Shown here: positions 1 through 15,300 of the stretch, piece after piece
How the letters are laid out: the number at the start of each line of letters is the position of its first letter
How positions within the stretch are numbered: position 1 is the stretch's first letter
NCBI GenBank assembly: GCA_037043235.1
Contig: JAWRVZ010000063.1
Coordinates: 868,501-932,500 of the forward strand
From: Rhodeus uyekii
Taxonomy: Eukaryota > Chordata > Actinopteri > Cypriniformes > Acheilognathidae
Direction: 5' to 3'
DNA length: 64,000 bases
Notes under the pieces: generated by a model
What the model was told of the DNA's origin: nothing
Seen by the model: only the letters and a program-made list of their open reading frames with translations
The model's database searches: none
Made by a program: the position numbers and the translations under genes

Positions 1-186
1 GGCAACATCGCAAGCACGTCCTGTTTATTCTGAAGAGAAAATATCACGATTCACGTTGATTGCAGTCTGTTTGTACACATTACCAAAGTCAATGTTAATT
101 TCCTTTTTATTGCATGCTGGTCATAAACCAGCAATCACGGTTGGGCGTCAAACATTTATTGAGGTTATTCTGGGTAGTGACCTGAC

Positions 187-324
187 CTCATTTTGCCAGG
201 GGATGGGAACACTTCCAGTGGATACTTTGCAGTAAAAGGAGTCGTCTTTGGGCTCCAGCTCCACCCCCTTCACTGTGGAGAACTGCTCGATGTCCAACAC
301 ATCCTTACAGTAGATGGCCTGAGG
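187..324 (-). CDS. grk6: grk6 exon 14
   Basis: 46 codons, residues 469-514, from PQAIYCKDVLDIEQFSTVKG to PIPWQNE (AGC tail). The acceptor is tttcag; the donor is GAG|gtcagg. The following exon is not in positions 1-186. Confidence 0.95.
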
Positions 325-3300
325 CTGAAACACAGAAACATATCGTCATGCTACACACCTGTGCGTTCTCAGGTTGAAGAAACGATGTCTGGTTTTAAAC
401 TCTGACGTGTTCTTTCCTCAAAGCTGCTGTATGAATAATAAAAGCTCCAGTTTCCATTCATAGCAAATGCAAGGAAAAGAGCAACTGATACATTACTCAA
501 AATGTCTTTTTTGTGATCTAAGGCAAAAAGAAATTGAAATGGATTTGGAATGATTTTTCTGTTGTTGTAAACTTTATTTCGTTTTCTAATATGACATTTG
601 TTTTTACTGAATAAAGGTCCAAAAAGGAAACAATAGTAGGGTATACCGAATGTATAAATATAAGGGAACTCTAGTTACAGATAAATATCACTAAAACATA
701 AAATAAAGGGGATCCAAACAGATCACAGTGGTTACATCAGGAGTATTGAAGAAAAGAAATACTAAAATAACAACATAATAATAGTTTGGTAAATAAATTA
801 AGAGTTACAAAGATATAATGCAGCATAAACACCAGTTTAAGGCGATCTAATATAGGCTTCCATATTTTCCTAAATAAATCTAGCTTGTCATTGTTAATAA
901 AGATCGAATGTTGGAACGATGTCCAGTTTCCACCTCTGAAGAATCAATCTCTTTGCAAGAACCATAATTAAAGAAATCGACTGTCTTTCAAATTCTCTAA
1001 AAGAAGAATGTTTAGTTACAGTGACACCTAGATAATTAAAAGATTTTTCTGCTATCTTGAACAATGGATGTTATATACTTATATCAGGCCACTTTTCCTC
1101 CTATTAACAGTAAAACCTGATATATTCCTGAATATATGCTATTTGAAGTGAGGAGATGTGGAATAGACTTTTTTTTATAAACAACCGTATATTGTCAGCA
1201 TTGAGTGAAATATGTCGTGCGAGGCCATCTATCGTAATTGGTTGGATATCTTCCTGTTGTCGAATATATGCAGCCAAGCGCTCTATCATAACTGTAAAAA
1301 GACATGTGGCCAGTGGGCAGCCTCGTCTTCTCCCTCTAGAAACTGAGAAAGGAGCTATTATGATTAGTCACTACTGTGGCTTTTGGACAGGAATATATTG
1401 TTTTTATCCACTCTCTATGAGGAAGGCTATTAAAAACAAAATTGATGGAATTTTGATTGGAGCTATTTATTTAAACACGTGAAAGAGTAATAGTAACAAC
1501 AATAGTTGTTATGACTGATATATTTGAAATATTCAGAGTTTTCATAAAATACTTACATCTGGAATAAAGGGTGCTTCGAGCATGCCTGCTGCAAGTCGCT
1601 TGAAGTTGATGGGACGGAAAATAGGGTAGGCTTTCACCTCCGAGGCTCCGCCCCCCTGACAGCCGAGCCTCTCACAAGGGTCTTTGGCTAGCAGCTGAGC
1701 AAAAAAACAACGAGAGGAAAAAAATAGGTGTGCTTAATTCTTCATTGACATTGACCCCCTTTTCTAATTTTGAATTGTTAAGTTCAAAATGTATTCATTT
1801 GAATGCCATATCAACATCATAGGCTATAATTATGGCTAAACAACATCAATTAAATAATAAATTTTAAAAAAACCCCGCAGTTAAGCTTCTTACAACAACA
1901 TCAAATACGAACTATAGAGAATCTTTCCTTAAAGGGATAGTCGGTGAAAAAATAAAAATTCAGTCATCATTTAGTCGCCCTCATGATGTTTTCAAACCAA
2001 CCAAACAGTTTTGGTTCCTATTAACTTCCACTGTATGGACAAAACGTACAATGTAAGTTAATGGGAACCAAAACTATTTGGTTACCGACAGTTTTCAAAA
2101 TATCTTATTTTATTCTCTGCAGAAGAAAGAAAGTCTTGTGAGTAAAGGATGACAGAATTTTCATTTTTGGGTGAAAGTAAACTTGACAGAGCATCTTTCA
2201 TATGTGGATTTTCTTCAATATTTTGATGCATGTGTTTAATTGCCAATATTCAGATTATTGCACTAATATAACATTAATTATAAATTAATAATTAGATTGG
2301 AATAGGGAAGTACTGATACTGATACTGATCATAATGAATCATATTCTTTTGGTTTCTCTACCTAATTGTTTTGAAAAATTATAAATGCAATGAAGATACA
2401 ATGAAGGTATCGGTGAGTAACAAAAACTAGATGGGTAAAGTTTGTAAACAAACTTTGAAGTTGACTTGAGAAAGTCTAGCCTGAAAGTTTAAATTGGTAG
2501 TAAAAGTTTTGAAAGTTTAAACATTTTAAAAGATTTAGCATGAATTAGCATGTCGCTAGCAAGATTTAGCATGAATTAGAATGTCGCTAGCAAGATTTAA
2601 CCTTAATTAGCATGTGGCTAGCAAGATTTAGCTTGAATTAACAAGTTTGCTAACATAGTTTAGCATTAACTAACATGTCGCTAGCATGATTTAGCTCGAT
2701 TTAGCAAGTTTGTTAGCATGTCCTAAGTTAGTTGCTAGACTTTGTCAGTGATGGATACATAGATGAGGCTTAAATACTCCATTAGAGTCAATGTAACAAA
2801 AGTGTTCACTCCTTGAATGGAAGTCTATGGAAATGTTATGATTTTAATATTCAGTTTTTTGGAAAACCATAAGTCGAATCAGTCTGCAAAGATATATCAA
2901 CTCGATTCAGAACAGGCCTGAAGTCTGAGCTGAGTTTAGTGGTTGTAGCTTTAAATCTCTAGGAGGAGATACTGTTTAAAATTTGGAACAGAAGAATAAT
3001 ACGTTTAAACAGTAGATCAGTAAGTTGGCTTTCTCAAGCCAACTAATGAAAGTATTGCTATAGGACTCCTTCTGGAAAGAGTGGCATCGGTGCATAGTTA
3101 ATATTTAACTGGACACTAACCATTTTACAGAGCGATTTGGCATCCTCTGAGAACTTGCTGGAATATTCTTCCTCCACCTCTTTGACTAGCCGCTCCACTT
3201 CCTCTCGCTTGATTTTCTTCTTGCGCTGCTGAAAGGGCGACTGGCCCTCGATCATCTCGTATAGGAGACAGCCGAGAGCCCACCAGTCTGGACTGAATGT

Positions 3301-6300
3301 ATAGCGCTCGTTCTTCACCACCTCCGGGGCTGATGAGAGACAAACATGCAGGTTACATTGATTTCTCCAGCTGCTGCTGATATTGTGCAGAGGTTAATAA
3401 AGCCAGAGACATACCCATGTACCCCACAGTGCCCACCCGGCCTTTGATTGTCTGACCATCTGGTACATGCACAGCCAGGCCCAGGTCTGATATACGTATA
3501 TGACCTGAGAAGAAACATCACAGCTCTGTTACATGAATCCTTTCATGACACATTTACAATATATAATTTTTCAATACTAATAACTTATTACAAGTTACAG
3601 TAGTACCTCAAGATACGAAAGGCTCAACTTACGAAAAATCCAAGTTACGAAAGCAAAGACGAAAATTTTTACTGCTCTACATACGAAAAGTTTTCAAGAT
3701 ACGAAAGGTTTTTGAAAGTCCGAGATTCGCCCCATAACAATTTTGAAACTCTTGCCGCACGCCGCCATCTTAGTTATAATAGACTCGCCACCATCCTCCT
3801 GCTCTCCCATTGGTTCCTGATGCTAGCCAAGCCATGAGATCCTTCTCTCTAATTGGACAGCATCCCTCCCATCATGCATCTTCTATACATACGTGCTGGC
3901 GTGCTTTAGCTCAGCCACTCCGCACCCGAAACTTTACATTTTTTATGTGTTTTCGTAAAGTTAAGTGTATGTACGTACGTTATCTGCCGTTTGTCCTCCT
4001 CCTCCTCTGCCGCCACTTTCGGAGATAACCTCACTCGAAAGGTAAGCTTCGACATTTTACGTTATTTCATTGTTTATAGGTCAATTTAGCTTTATTATGA
4101 AATTTAATGGGGTGTTTTTGGAGCTTGGAACGGATTAGCCATTTTACATGTAAAATGTGTTCCAAGATACGAAAAACTCATTATACGAAGGCCGCCTCGG
4201 AACGGATTAATTTCGTATCTCGAGGTACCACTGTATATGAAAAGAAAGCAAGCCTCGACTCCTTTCTGCAATTTAATTCAGCAGATACTCTTGAATTATC
4301 TTCATTTGAAAGATTTCAATTAACATGAGGGTGTTCAATTTTTAACCAATTAACTTCTGACTTCCCATGAAGATCTCTAGTCACAAATTATAAACTCACA
4401 AACACTTCAAAAGCTATATTATTTAGTATTTATATGTACAACCGTGTGTAATAGTTTGGGCTGGGTACGATTTTAATTCTGCATTTAATTTATCAATGTT
4501 ATTACAACATCCACCGATGATTCATATTGATCATCTCCTAAAAAAGCCACATATTAAGGTCTGGATAGATTAGATGACAGGCTAACAATCATATCTTGTA
4601 ATCAATGTGTGAAATGGACCGGAATGAAGATCTGAGCGACTTTGACAAGGGTCAAATTGTCATGGCAAGGCCATTAGACCAGTTTTCAGTGTCACAAGAT
4701 TCTCATTCTAATATAGTGAGTTGGTGCTGAAGTCACATTTGTTATTATCATCAATGTTGAAAACAGTTGTGCTGCTTAAGGTTTTTGTGGAATCTGTGAT
4801 TACTATTTTCCAGGGTTCTTTGATGAATATAAAAAAACAACAGCATTTATTTAAAATCCTTTTTTTGCATCCATTTCTTTAAATAACCTTTGAAGCATAC
4901 TATTTATTTTCCTTGAGTTTGGGACCCCTGCAGCACATCATGTAATTCATTTGATAAAAAAGAAAATATTATACACTGTACACCCTCTTGTGGCAAACAA
5001 AAGTACAGCAGTTCGGAATATGACGTTCCATGTTTCTTCAAGAAATTTGTAACACTAATTTTCTTAGCAATCACAAATGAAACATCAGTTGTTGACTTAC
5101 CATGATCGTCCAATAGTATATTTTCTGGCTTCAAATCCCTGAGAGAAGAAAAAGAAAGCAGGACAATCGACAATCAAAAGTCTCCTTTGTGTTGCTTGAT
5201 AAAACAACATTAAATCAGGTTGTTTTTTTTTGCAAACGCCTCTTGTAAACCAAAATTCAGTCTGAATCTTTTCACCTGTATACTATCCTCTCCCGGTGGA
5301 GGTCTTCTAACCCGCAGCAGATCTCAGCAGCATAAAACACGGCTCTCTTCTCATCAAAACCTGCTTCTCCCATGTGGTAGATATGGAACTTCAGGTCCCC
5401 TCCATTCATCAGCGTGAGCACCAGACACAGGGCGTCTTTCGTCTCGTACGCATATGCGAGACTCACCTCCAGGGGAAAACAGAAAGGTACATCGCTTTAT
5501 TTACAAAACACAATTCCCAGCCTGCGTGGGAAGGTAAAAAGAAATTATGAGAAAAACCTAAGAATAATAGCTAAACCAAACAACTCAAAATAGCATGCTG
5601 GAGGTCAGACTGCACAAACCACAAATACAAACGTATCATTTCATTAAAATAAGGAGATGTTAAGGTTTTGAAAGAACGCTGAGAATCATCACTCAATCCA
5701 CCGTCAAATGTTTTTTTTTTTTCGGTTTCTGCGGTTTAATAAAGTGTAAACATTAAATATAGACAATAGCAAAACTGGTTCAGATCTCCATGCCTAAATA
5801 TGAAGATTCAGAATCAGATTCACACTCTGTGAGGCCAAAAACAGAAGCGCGGAACTAAAGCGATTGTTTTTTTTGCAGGAAACGCGTGGTTAAGATGGGA
5901 AAAACGAGGTGACGCTCAAAAAACAAGCTGCACTTAAGACCGAAACAAGCATTACAGATGCTTACAACAAACCGACTGTTGACCTTCTCAAGAATCTGCT
6001 TCTCGTTCAGGGCCATGGACTCTCCTTTCCTCTTTTTGATGCGTTTCTTCTCCAGCTTTTTGCAGGCGTACATCTTCCCTGTGGCCCGCACCTGGCATGC
6101 ACAGACCTTGGGTGCGAACAAAAAGCACAGTTGAAAGGCACATTTATTTGTTAACATAAAAACACAAGCCAGTTTGTTCTAACCAGTTTATAAACAGGTA
6201 GCTCATGCTATTTTGGGAGATAGAGGAGAAGATGCTACATTAAAGGGATTTTTGATCAGTTTGGTAATTGTTTATGGTTTGCACTCAAACGTATGGGTCA

Positions 6301-9300
6301 CATTTCACTCTTAACCCTATAAAGCCTACTGTATATTTATATCTACTGTTTATTTGATAAGGCCTCTAAATTGTTTTGTATAATTCTAAATAATTTTTAT
6401 AAAGTAAATGGAACAACAACTTTTACATTGTTAGTAGTATTTCGAGATTAACACTCAATTTCTGGTTACCTTACTATACAAATCATGCTAAAATCGGAGT
6501 ATTAAATATGATACATGGTGCTTTTGAGGAAAAAAAACTACAGAGCTTTGAAACTTAGCATTTAAATATCATCTTACATGCAAGTGTCAACATTACTGAG
6601 AGATACTAAGTTACAAGTGATATATACATTTTATTTAAATAGTCTGCTATACTGTTAAAAATATCACAATTTCATCTTATTTTTTGGTCATAATAATATC
6701 CGCAACTACATCAAATAGCATATTTTTGGCCATATTTTTTCTCTAAAAAATTATCTAATATTGTATATGAGCCTAAGGTATCAAATACGACACGCAACAA
6801 AATGTTTTATTCCCCCTTTCTTTCTATCTTCTTATTTTAATAATAATAAAATAATAATAATAATAAAAAAAATATATATATATATAGAGAGAATTCAAAT
6901 AAGAAGAATATTAATTCTAAAAACATAATATATATATATATATATATATATACATTTTTTTTAAATTAAGGAGATTTTGCCTTCAAAATGACACATTTCA
7001 AAACATTTTTTTGTTGTTGTTGCAATTCTCATTATTTTCAATGATAATTCTTGATATATGATAATGATAAGTGTAAAAAAATATTTAAGTAAATAATATT
7101 TCAGTAACACTTTACAATAAACTCTAATTTATTAGTTAATATTAAATTACATGAGCTAACAATAAGCAAAACTTTACAGTATTTATTAATCTTTGTTAAT
7201 GCTAGGTAATAGAAAACATTGCATTAATGTTAATAAATACAACTTTTGATTTTAATAATGTGTTAGTAAATGTTGAAATTAACATTAACTAAGATTTATA
7301 AATACTGTAGACATTCTTAGTTCATGTTAACTAATGAAGCTTTATTTTTACCAGTGAAACTGTTCCAAGGCAAAAAACTGTCAAATATGACTGACATGGT
7401 CCTCACAGAGATTTATCCAAAAGGACCTTCCACAGGGCAGTGGAGGGCAATAAAAGCTCTCAATGTGATTATCTGTCTGCTAAGGAAATCAGAATTGGAG
7501 ACTTGCCTTCTCTATGCATTGACTGGCAGCAATCTATGATAATCTGAAGGATTTATGTCTGATAGAAATAGCATATTAGCCTTATGAACCTTGTGGAAGG
7601 GACAGATAGCATTTGATTTAGTGCCATTCCAGATAATAACTAATAACCCCCCGATATGTTTCGGCCATAAACAGAGCGACATTTAATCATTCAGACTCAC
7701 CTCACCAAAGCCTCCCTTTCCCAAAACCCTATATTGACGGAATGTGTTTTTTGTGACTGGCTGACTGTCAAGGAGAGGGAGAGAATAATAAACAAAAGTT
7801 ACATTTCTTAATTAATTATAACATACTTTTAAAGTAAAATAACATCCTGTTGCCTTGAAAAGAAGCTTATATCTCAAGAGACACAATGTTAAAACGCATG
7901 GCTTTAATATAATCTAATTTTTTTTGTATTCAATAGATGGTTCGTGTACATGACAGTGAAAGTATTTGTTCCGGGATATCATATTCTTCTCTGTAAAATG
8001 TCTTGATGGGAACTGTCCAAGCCTGGCTTAGACTTTCAGTCAGAGGACATTTTTATGACTAAAAGTAAATAAATAGCAAGTTCAGAGTTCACATCTGGTT
8101 TGTATAAGCTTTGCTTCATAAATAAATCGTGGCACCCAAAGGAATAATTCTCAACTTGGCGGTGAAGAAATACTTCTTAGCTATAAATATTTTTTCTCAT
8201 TTAACATCAGAACTACAGAAAATGAGTTCATACATTATAAAAAAAGTGTTGTTCATACCCCTCAAGCCATTTCCACTGTAAGAAGCGACTGTAGTACATA
8301 CTATCGAGGTAGTCTGCAAAGGGGGCCACGCTCAGGTAATCATGGATCAGTCTATGAGAAAACATGAGAAAAAGAGTTACTAGACGAGACAGTGAAAACA
8401 TAATCTCACTTGCGCATCCTGATTCAATTAAAGGGGTATTTCACCACTGGCAAAATAGGCTTTCAATAAAGCTTGTCTGTCTTTTTTTTTTAAATCAGTG
8501 CTAACTAACTAGAGAAAACAGAGAATAAAGGGTATTTTGATTTGTCAAATAGGTAGGAAAACTTCAACACCCATAATGCACTGGGTATGTTACCGTCCAA
8601 AGCCACTCCCCCAGTTTGTTATGGATATGCTTACCAGAGTCAAATACTGCCTTGCTTTAGTAGGAAATACTTCTTAGCAAACTTTTTAGACATAATGGTG
8701 TCGACTTCACAGGTGCAAGAATGCAAAATGTTTAACGGGAGTGAGTCATTTTCAGTTTCCAGGGAAGGATCCAGTGAATGAAGACTGCAAAGAATCGTAA
8801 AAACGGAGAGAATGTCGTAACGGAAAGACTGAAAAGCCTCCGTATTTTAGCCAACATTAGAAATGATCACAAACACAGGGTTTAAGGCCAATACGGAGGG
8901 GAAAAACTGAACGAAATTACTATTCTGCCCAAAACCCTGAGGCAAAATGGTACAGGTAATGAAGCTGTTGCCATTTTTGATCATAATGCTGTTTAAGTAC
9001 AATACAAATAGTATGATACAAATTTAAATAAAATAACTGTCCTGTTAATTACCCTCTGATGAACCTACTGTCTGTGGGTGGAGATACAAAAATCCAGATG
9101 CATAATCTGTAGTTTTCACGAAAGCCCTGGAGCTGTCAAAAGTCTGCTGGATGACGTGTTTTGATGAATAAATGTGAATTTCTAGAATCAGGTATCATAG
9201 AAAATGACTAAACATTGATCATATCACCCAGTAGCCCAAGACCAGTCGAACCTGAACAGGTTTGAGGCTGATCAGTAACTGGATGGGAAACCTCCTGGAA

Positions 9301-12300
9301 AAGCCAGGTTGCTGTTGGAAGAGGTGTTAGTGAGGCCAGCAGGGGGTGCTCACCCTGTGGTCTGTGTTGGTCCTAATGCCCCAGTATAGTGACGGGAACA
9401 CTGTACTGTAACAAGCACTGTCCTTCAGATGAGACGTTAAACCGAGGTCCTGACTCTCTATGGTCAAAAAATAAAAAGAATGGTCCTTCGTAAAAGAATA
9501 GGGGTTTAACCCCAGCATCTTGGCCAGATTTTCCCATTTGCCTTGGTCCATCATGGCCTCCTAATCGTCCCCATATACAGATTGGCTTCACCCCTCTGTC
9601 TCCTCGCCAACAATAAACTGGTGTGTGATGGCAGTTCTGACGCAATATGGCTGCCGTCACATCATCCAGGCTGCGTATTGGTGATCGTTATTGGTGAATA
9701 CTTTATCATCTTCTTCATTAACATATACCACAATTGGACAATGTCGACATACCGAAAATACAAAGCGGGTTTTGATTGATTTGCATGAAAGTGCTCAGAA
9801 TTTTGTTTCACTCAGATGCCAAGTGTTTTCCAGACAGTGTCAGTATAGTTGCATCTGCCAGTGCTATCTAATGGGATAGTAAAGAGTGTTTCCTGTCTAA
9901 AAGACTCACTTGGTACATTCCATGAAGAGCTCTTTACATGCCTCCTGTTGCAAGCGTTCTGCACACTTAGTCACCATCTCCTCTGTTAATTCAGGGATGT
10001 AGTCCTCTGACTGCAAATGGAAGAATCACAACGTGAAACTCTCCTTTAACACAAATGAATGATCATGAATTATCCAATAAATAATTTTAGTTGAAAATTT
10101 GTCAATAAAATCAACTGAGAAAATACAAATCATGATATACACCATACATTAAATAAATTGCACTACTCATCTTGGTACCTTTGGGTTGAGGTACTTGTCT
10201 AGGAGTTCCTGTCCACATTCCTTCCTCTTCTCATCTGGCGTTACTTCATACTCTGCCTGAAATTATGGAGAAACATTAGCAGTAATATTTCAATTTTTCC
10301 TTATTTACACACTTTGGTGATTTTGCATTATTATCACTCAATACAGGTTCAATTTCAGTTCATCTTTTAGTTTACAGATGATTGCATTTGAAAACCAAAC
10401 GATAACAAAACACAAAGCAAAACACAAGACAAAAGAGCCAATATTATACGTTTTAACTTTGTACACTTACGAAAAGCTGTACAATACAGTTGGACATGCA
10501 CAGCTCACACAAATGTGTGCAATCTGGTTTTGGATTCATGTTTATTTACAAAACACCACAAATAGAGTTTCTTGGCTGAACATGCAGCATCAAGGTCTTT
10601 AAAGGTGGTGCAAACACTAGTAGGTTTTTGATGTGGGCGTGCGCATGTACGCATAAGATGATGCGTGATGTTTATGTTGTAGCTTGAAGGAACAGAGTAA
10701 TAGTCTGCATTACATATCTGAAACGGCATGTCGCGTCAAAATATTTAAGTGGATTAAGATTAAAAAGATCTGCCCTATCATGCAGGATTTTGTAAGGCAG
10801 AACTGATCTCAAATCAGTAATTGTAAATGCATAGTGGAGGGTCTGGTACTCTCTGTTTGAATGTAATTTTATCTCCTATGCCATTATGTCAAACTTTATA
10901 ATAACTGATCTTAAATCTTGTAGCCCGTTTGCTCCTACTATAACATCTAAGTTATGCGCGTGCAAAAGAAAGTCAGGCTAAACTTGCTGGTAGAGGCAGA
11001 GATGCAAATGTGACCCCAGCATTCTTGTGCAGAGCTGGGTCGCCCGACTTCTGAAGGGGGTGGAGGCAAAGAAACAAAAAAGAGGCAGGACATGAAGGGG
11101 GCTCAGAAGATGGTTTTAAGAACTGTATTAGTATTGAAATTGATATACAATCACTTAAATTCAAAATACATAGGGTGTCCGTTCCAAATTTGTATTTGCT
11201 ACCATGTTATTTATGGTAAATGTAGCTGCCTTTTCAGGAAGCTCATAATTGATGGAACTGAAAAGCTATACATATAAGCAACTCAAAAATAATGATGGCC
11301 AGAGTAAGAGTACACATGAAGGAAATTGTATTGTCAGAAAAATACATTACATTTGTTGAATATATAAACTTAGTGCCTTGCAAACTTTATGTATGATTTT
11401 CTGTGAGATGAAACTTACATTTATTAACTGCAACTGCCTAACATAGTTAGTGTGAGAAAGCAGCATCAGTTAAAATGTATGCCTTATTTTATGGATTTAT
11501 TAAATTACAATAATACAAATTATAGAAAACTACTATGTGCTATAGAAAACTAAATGTTTGATGAAAAACTGTAAAATAAATTTAATCTAAATGAATTCTA
11601 ATGACTTATGAATGACTCTAATGAAATTAATACTGACCAAGTCGTAAATGTAAATAAAAAAATGATTTCATAAAATATATTTTTAAATGTATCATTTTGT
11701 GTTTGGGCCAGATGAAAATGTTGGCAGGACAAGTAGACTACTGTCCAGACACAGCAAAAGTCAGGCTTTAGCAGGTTTCTAAACTAACGTTTCGTTCACA
11801 CCCATAACGATAACTGTGTTATCTATTATACTAGCGTTCACACCCACAGTCGATGATGTTCTGTTTATTATATGCACATGGTTTTGTGGAGTCCAGTTTA
11901 CCTTGGTGGCATGCAAAGATGCCCCTGTCCTGTAAAAATTAGACCTTCACAAGCTCCCGTTCAAGAAACGCAGAAACATCCTCACATGCGTTTGCCCCCA
12001 AGTTTGGTTTGCAACAATCAACCTGAAGATCGTGTAATTTCTTGCCTCAATTTCACCTCAACACAGACCTTTTCTTTGGTTTACTTTTGAGGGTTGGGCA
12101 TACAAATACAGTAATACCTCGAGATACGAGCGTCTCTACATACGAGTATTCCAAGATACGAGCAAGCCTTTGGGCAGATTTTTGCTTCTAGACACAAGTA
12201 AATATTTGAGATACGAGCACGTGTACTGACGCCGATGCTGACGCACTTTCACTTCACGTGTTCGCTGACTTCTGTACGCATCGCCCGCGAGTAGATTTTC

Positions 12301-15300
12301 TCTCTATTTTGTGCATTATTCTTCATAATAGCAATGAGCTCTGAGAAAGTGAGTGATAAGGATGGTAGTGAGAAGAAGAAACGCATGATGACCATGGAAA
12401 TGAAGCAAGAAGTTATGGATAAATATGAGCGCGGTGATCTAGCACGAACTGTCTAACATGAACTGTCAAATGAGGAGTTGATGAACGCTGATGAACGTCT
12501 CAGGTTACGTACGTAACCATAGTTCCCTAAGAGGGAACGAGACACTGCGTCGAGACGCGATTGGGAACCCTTCAGTGTATATGTCTCTTGAAGCACAATA
12601 AAACCAACGTGCGGGCGTGTACGTCGCCGAGATGACGTCATCACGTCATGACCAAGGAGTATAAAGGCACGTCACGACCCGGAAGCGGGTTAGCTTGAAC
12701 AGTGTCTGAACAGGCCGGTATGCCTAGGAGCTGAGGCTGCAAGACGCAATGTCTCGTTCCCTTATAGGGAACTATGGTTACGTACGTAACCTGAGACGTT
12801 CCCTGTCAAGGGAACTCGCACTGCGTCGAGACGCGATTGGGAACGAGGAATACCCACGCCGCCTCAGCGTACGGGAGTATGCCAAGCGAAACGTAGCTCA
12901 CTACGATAACGCCAAAGATCCCAAGGCGGGGTTTAGGTCTAACTGGTAGAACCTAATAAAGGTATGCGGTGAGGACCAGCCAGCCGCATCACAAATGTCC
13001 GCGAGGGAAGCCCCTGCGAAAAAGGTTTGGAGGCAGCCATGCTCCGAGTAGAATGAGCTCGGACAGACAGTGGACACTGCTGTCCTGCAAGCTCATAAGC
13101 TAAGGAAATAGACTCTGAAATCCATCTGCTCATAGTAGGCTTAGAAGCAGGGGAACCCCTGGGGGCCCCGAAACAGACAAAGATTTGGTCTGACCTACGC
13201 CACGTGGCAGTCCTGTGGACGTAGGCGTCCAGTGCTCGCACTGGACAAACCTTGTTCTTTAACTCCTGGTCATGATCAATAAATGGAGGAGGACAAAGGG
13301 CCTGTAGTACTATGTGGCGCATAGGACTAGAACGCACTTTAGGTACATAACCCGGCCTGGGGTAAAGGAATGCTTTAGCCAAGCCGGGTGAAAACTCTAA
13401 ACATGAAGGGGCCACGGAGAAGGCCTGCATGTCACCAATCCTCTTGAGGGAAGAAATGGTGAGTAGAAAGAGAGTTTTAAGGGTAAGGTGCTTATCTGAA
13501 ATTTCGTCCAGCGGTTCAAAGGGAGCCTGGGACAAGGCCTGGAGCACCAGGGACAGGTCCCAAGGAGGCACCCTTGAACGTACCACAGGCCTCAGCCTCT
13601 GAGTGCCACGTAGGAAACAAACCATGAGGGGGTCCCTGCCCAAAGAGGCACCACTCAAAGGTACGTGGTAAGCAGCTATGGCAGCCACGTAAACCTTTAG
13701 TGTGGAAGGGGACAGCCCTGCTGCGAACCTTTCTTGCAGGAACTCCAGCACGGTGCCAATCTGGCAGGTAACTGGGTTCAGCCGCTTTTCGCAACACCAA
13801 GAAGTGAAAATCTTCCACTTCTGAGCATACAGTTTCCTCGTGGACGGGGCTCTGGAGTGGAGAATGGTCTCTACAACCTCGGTTGACAGACCAGACTCTA
13901 TGAGCTGGGCCCCCTCAGGGGCCAGACCCATAGTTTCCACAGTTCTGGGTGAGGATGGAAAATCCTCCCCTGAGCCTGGGACAGGAGGTCCCTCCTGACC
14001 GGAATCTCCCACGGAGTGCTGTCTAGGAGGGACACCAGGTCCGAAAACCACACCCTGCCCGGCCAGCGCGGGGCAACTAGAGTGAGACGGACCTTCTACC
14101 GTCGAACTTTCTCCAGAACCCCTGGAAGCAGAGCTACGGGGGGAAGGCATATAGGGGTAGATTTGGCCACCCCTGCCTCATGGCGTCCAGGCCGAGAGGC
14201 GCTGGAAGATAAAGGGAGAACCAGAGTGGGCAGTGAGTCGTCTCTCGAGACGCAAACAGATCCACTTGAGCCTGGCCGAATCTCTCCCAATTCTGCTCCA
14301 TCACCTGAGTGAGGAGTCGCCACTCCCCGGGCCTCGGCCCCTGCCTCGACAGGAAGTCTGCCCCCAGGTTCTGGGCCCCCGGGATATATCGCTCGAAGAG
14401 AGAGCAGTTCCCTTTGGGCCCAGAGGAGGATCCTGATCGCCAACTTGGAAAGTCAACGAGAACGGAAACCCCCTGGTGGTTCAAGTAGGAGACCACCGAC
14501 GTATTGTCGGCCCGGACTACTACATGATGGCCTCTGAGGTCGGGGAAGAACGCCCATAGCGCCATCCAGGCAGCCATCATTTCCAAGGCGTTGATATGCC
14601 AGGAGAGATGTGCCTGTCCCATGGACCTTGGGCCGAGCGGTCCCTCAGGTCCGCCCCCCAGCCCGAGCGGGACGCATCTGTCGACAGCATGTGCGGTGAC
14701 AGATGGGCCCCAGTGCGAGCTTCTGGGAAAGAAACCAGTTCTCCTTCCACGGATGCAAGGCTCGAAGGCATCGCCTTGAAACCCTGATCAGACGGAAGGG
14801 GTTGCCCCTCGGGGAAAACCCTCTGGTTTTGAGCCACCACTGCAAGGGTCTCATGTGGAGCAGGCCGAGTGGGATAACACTGGACGCTGCCGCCATGAGA
14901 CCCAACGCTCTCTCGGAGTGTCTGTACAGTGACTAGCTGGCCTAGCTTGATATTCTGGACTGTGGGCAAAACAGTAGCAATGCGCACGAGGAAGAGCCGT
15001 CCGCATGCTATGTAAGCGAGAGTGACATCTCGATGCCAGACTGCTACCTGCCGTGACTGAGAAAAGGATCAACAGATCGTTGATGAGACACAGCCCAGAA
15101 TCGTGGAGCTAGGGAAGCTAGTGAAGCTGAACAGCATGACGTCCCTAATGTCTGGGAGAAAAGTCCAACAGACCTTATACTGAGCGATCCCTCAGGACCG
15201 CCCAAAACCCATGAGAGAAGTATCTGTCGACAGCATACGCAGTGACAGAGTGCTCTCAGTGTGGGCCTTTTATGGGACGAGAACCAGAATTGCTCCCACA

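Noticed and set aside
2528..2745. Short-spaced repeats as a CRISPR-like array
   Set aside because: Units are diverged and contiguous without unique spacers, in a vertebrate intron.
3810..4028. 72-codon frame repeated at 36181 as a conserved small protein
   Set aside because: The similarity comes from two copies of the same transposon; there is no sign of selection on the frame.
4904..5173. Minus frame continuing grk6 exon 10 with DHGKSTTDVSFVIAKK
   Set aside because: This is read-through into intron 10; the exon 11 sequence (GHIRISDLG) follows from a proper gtaagt donor.
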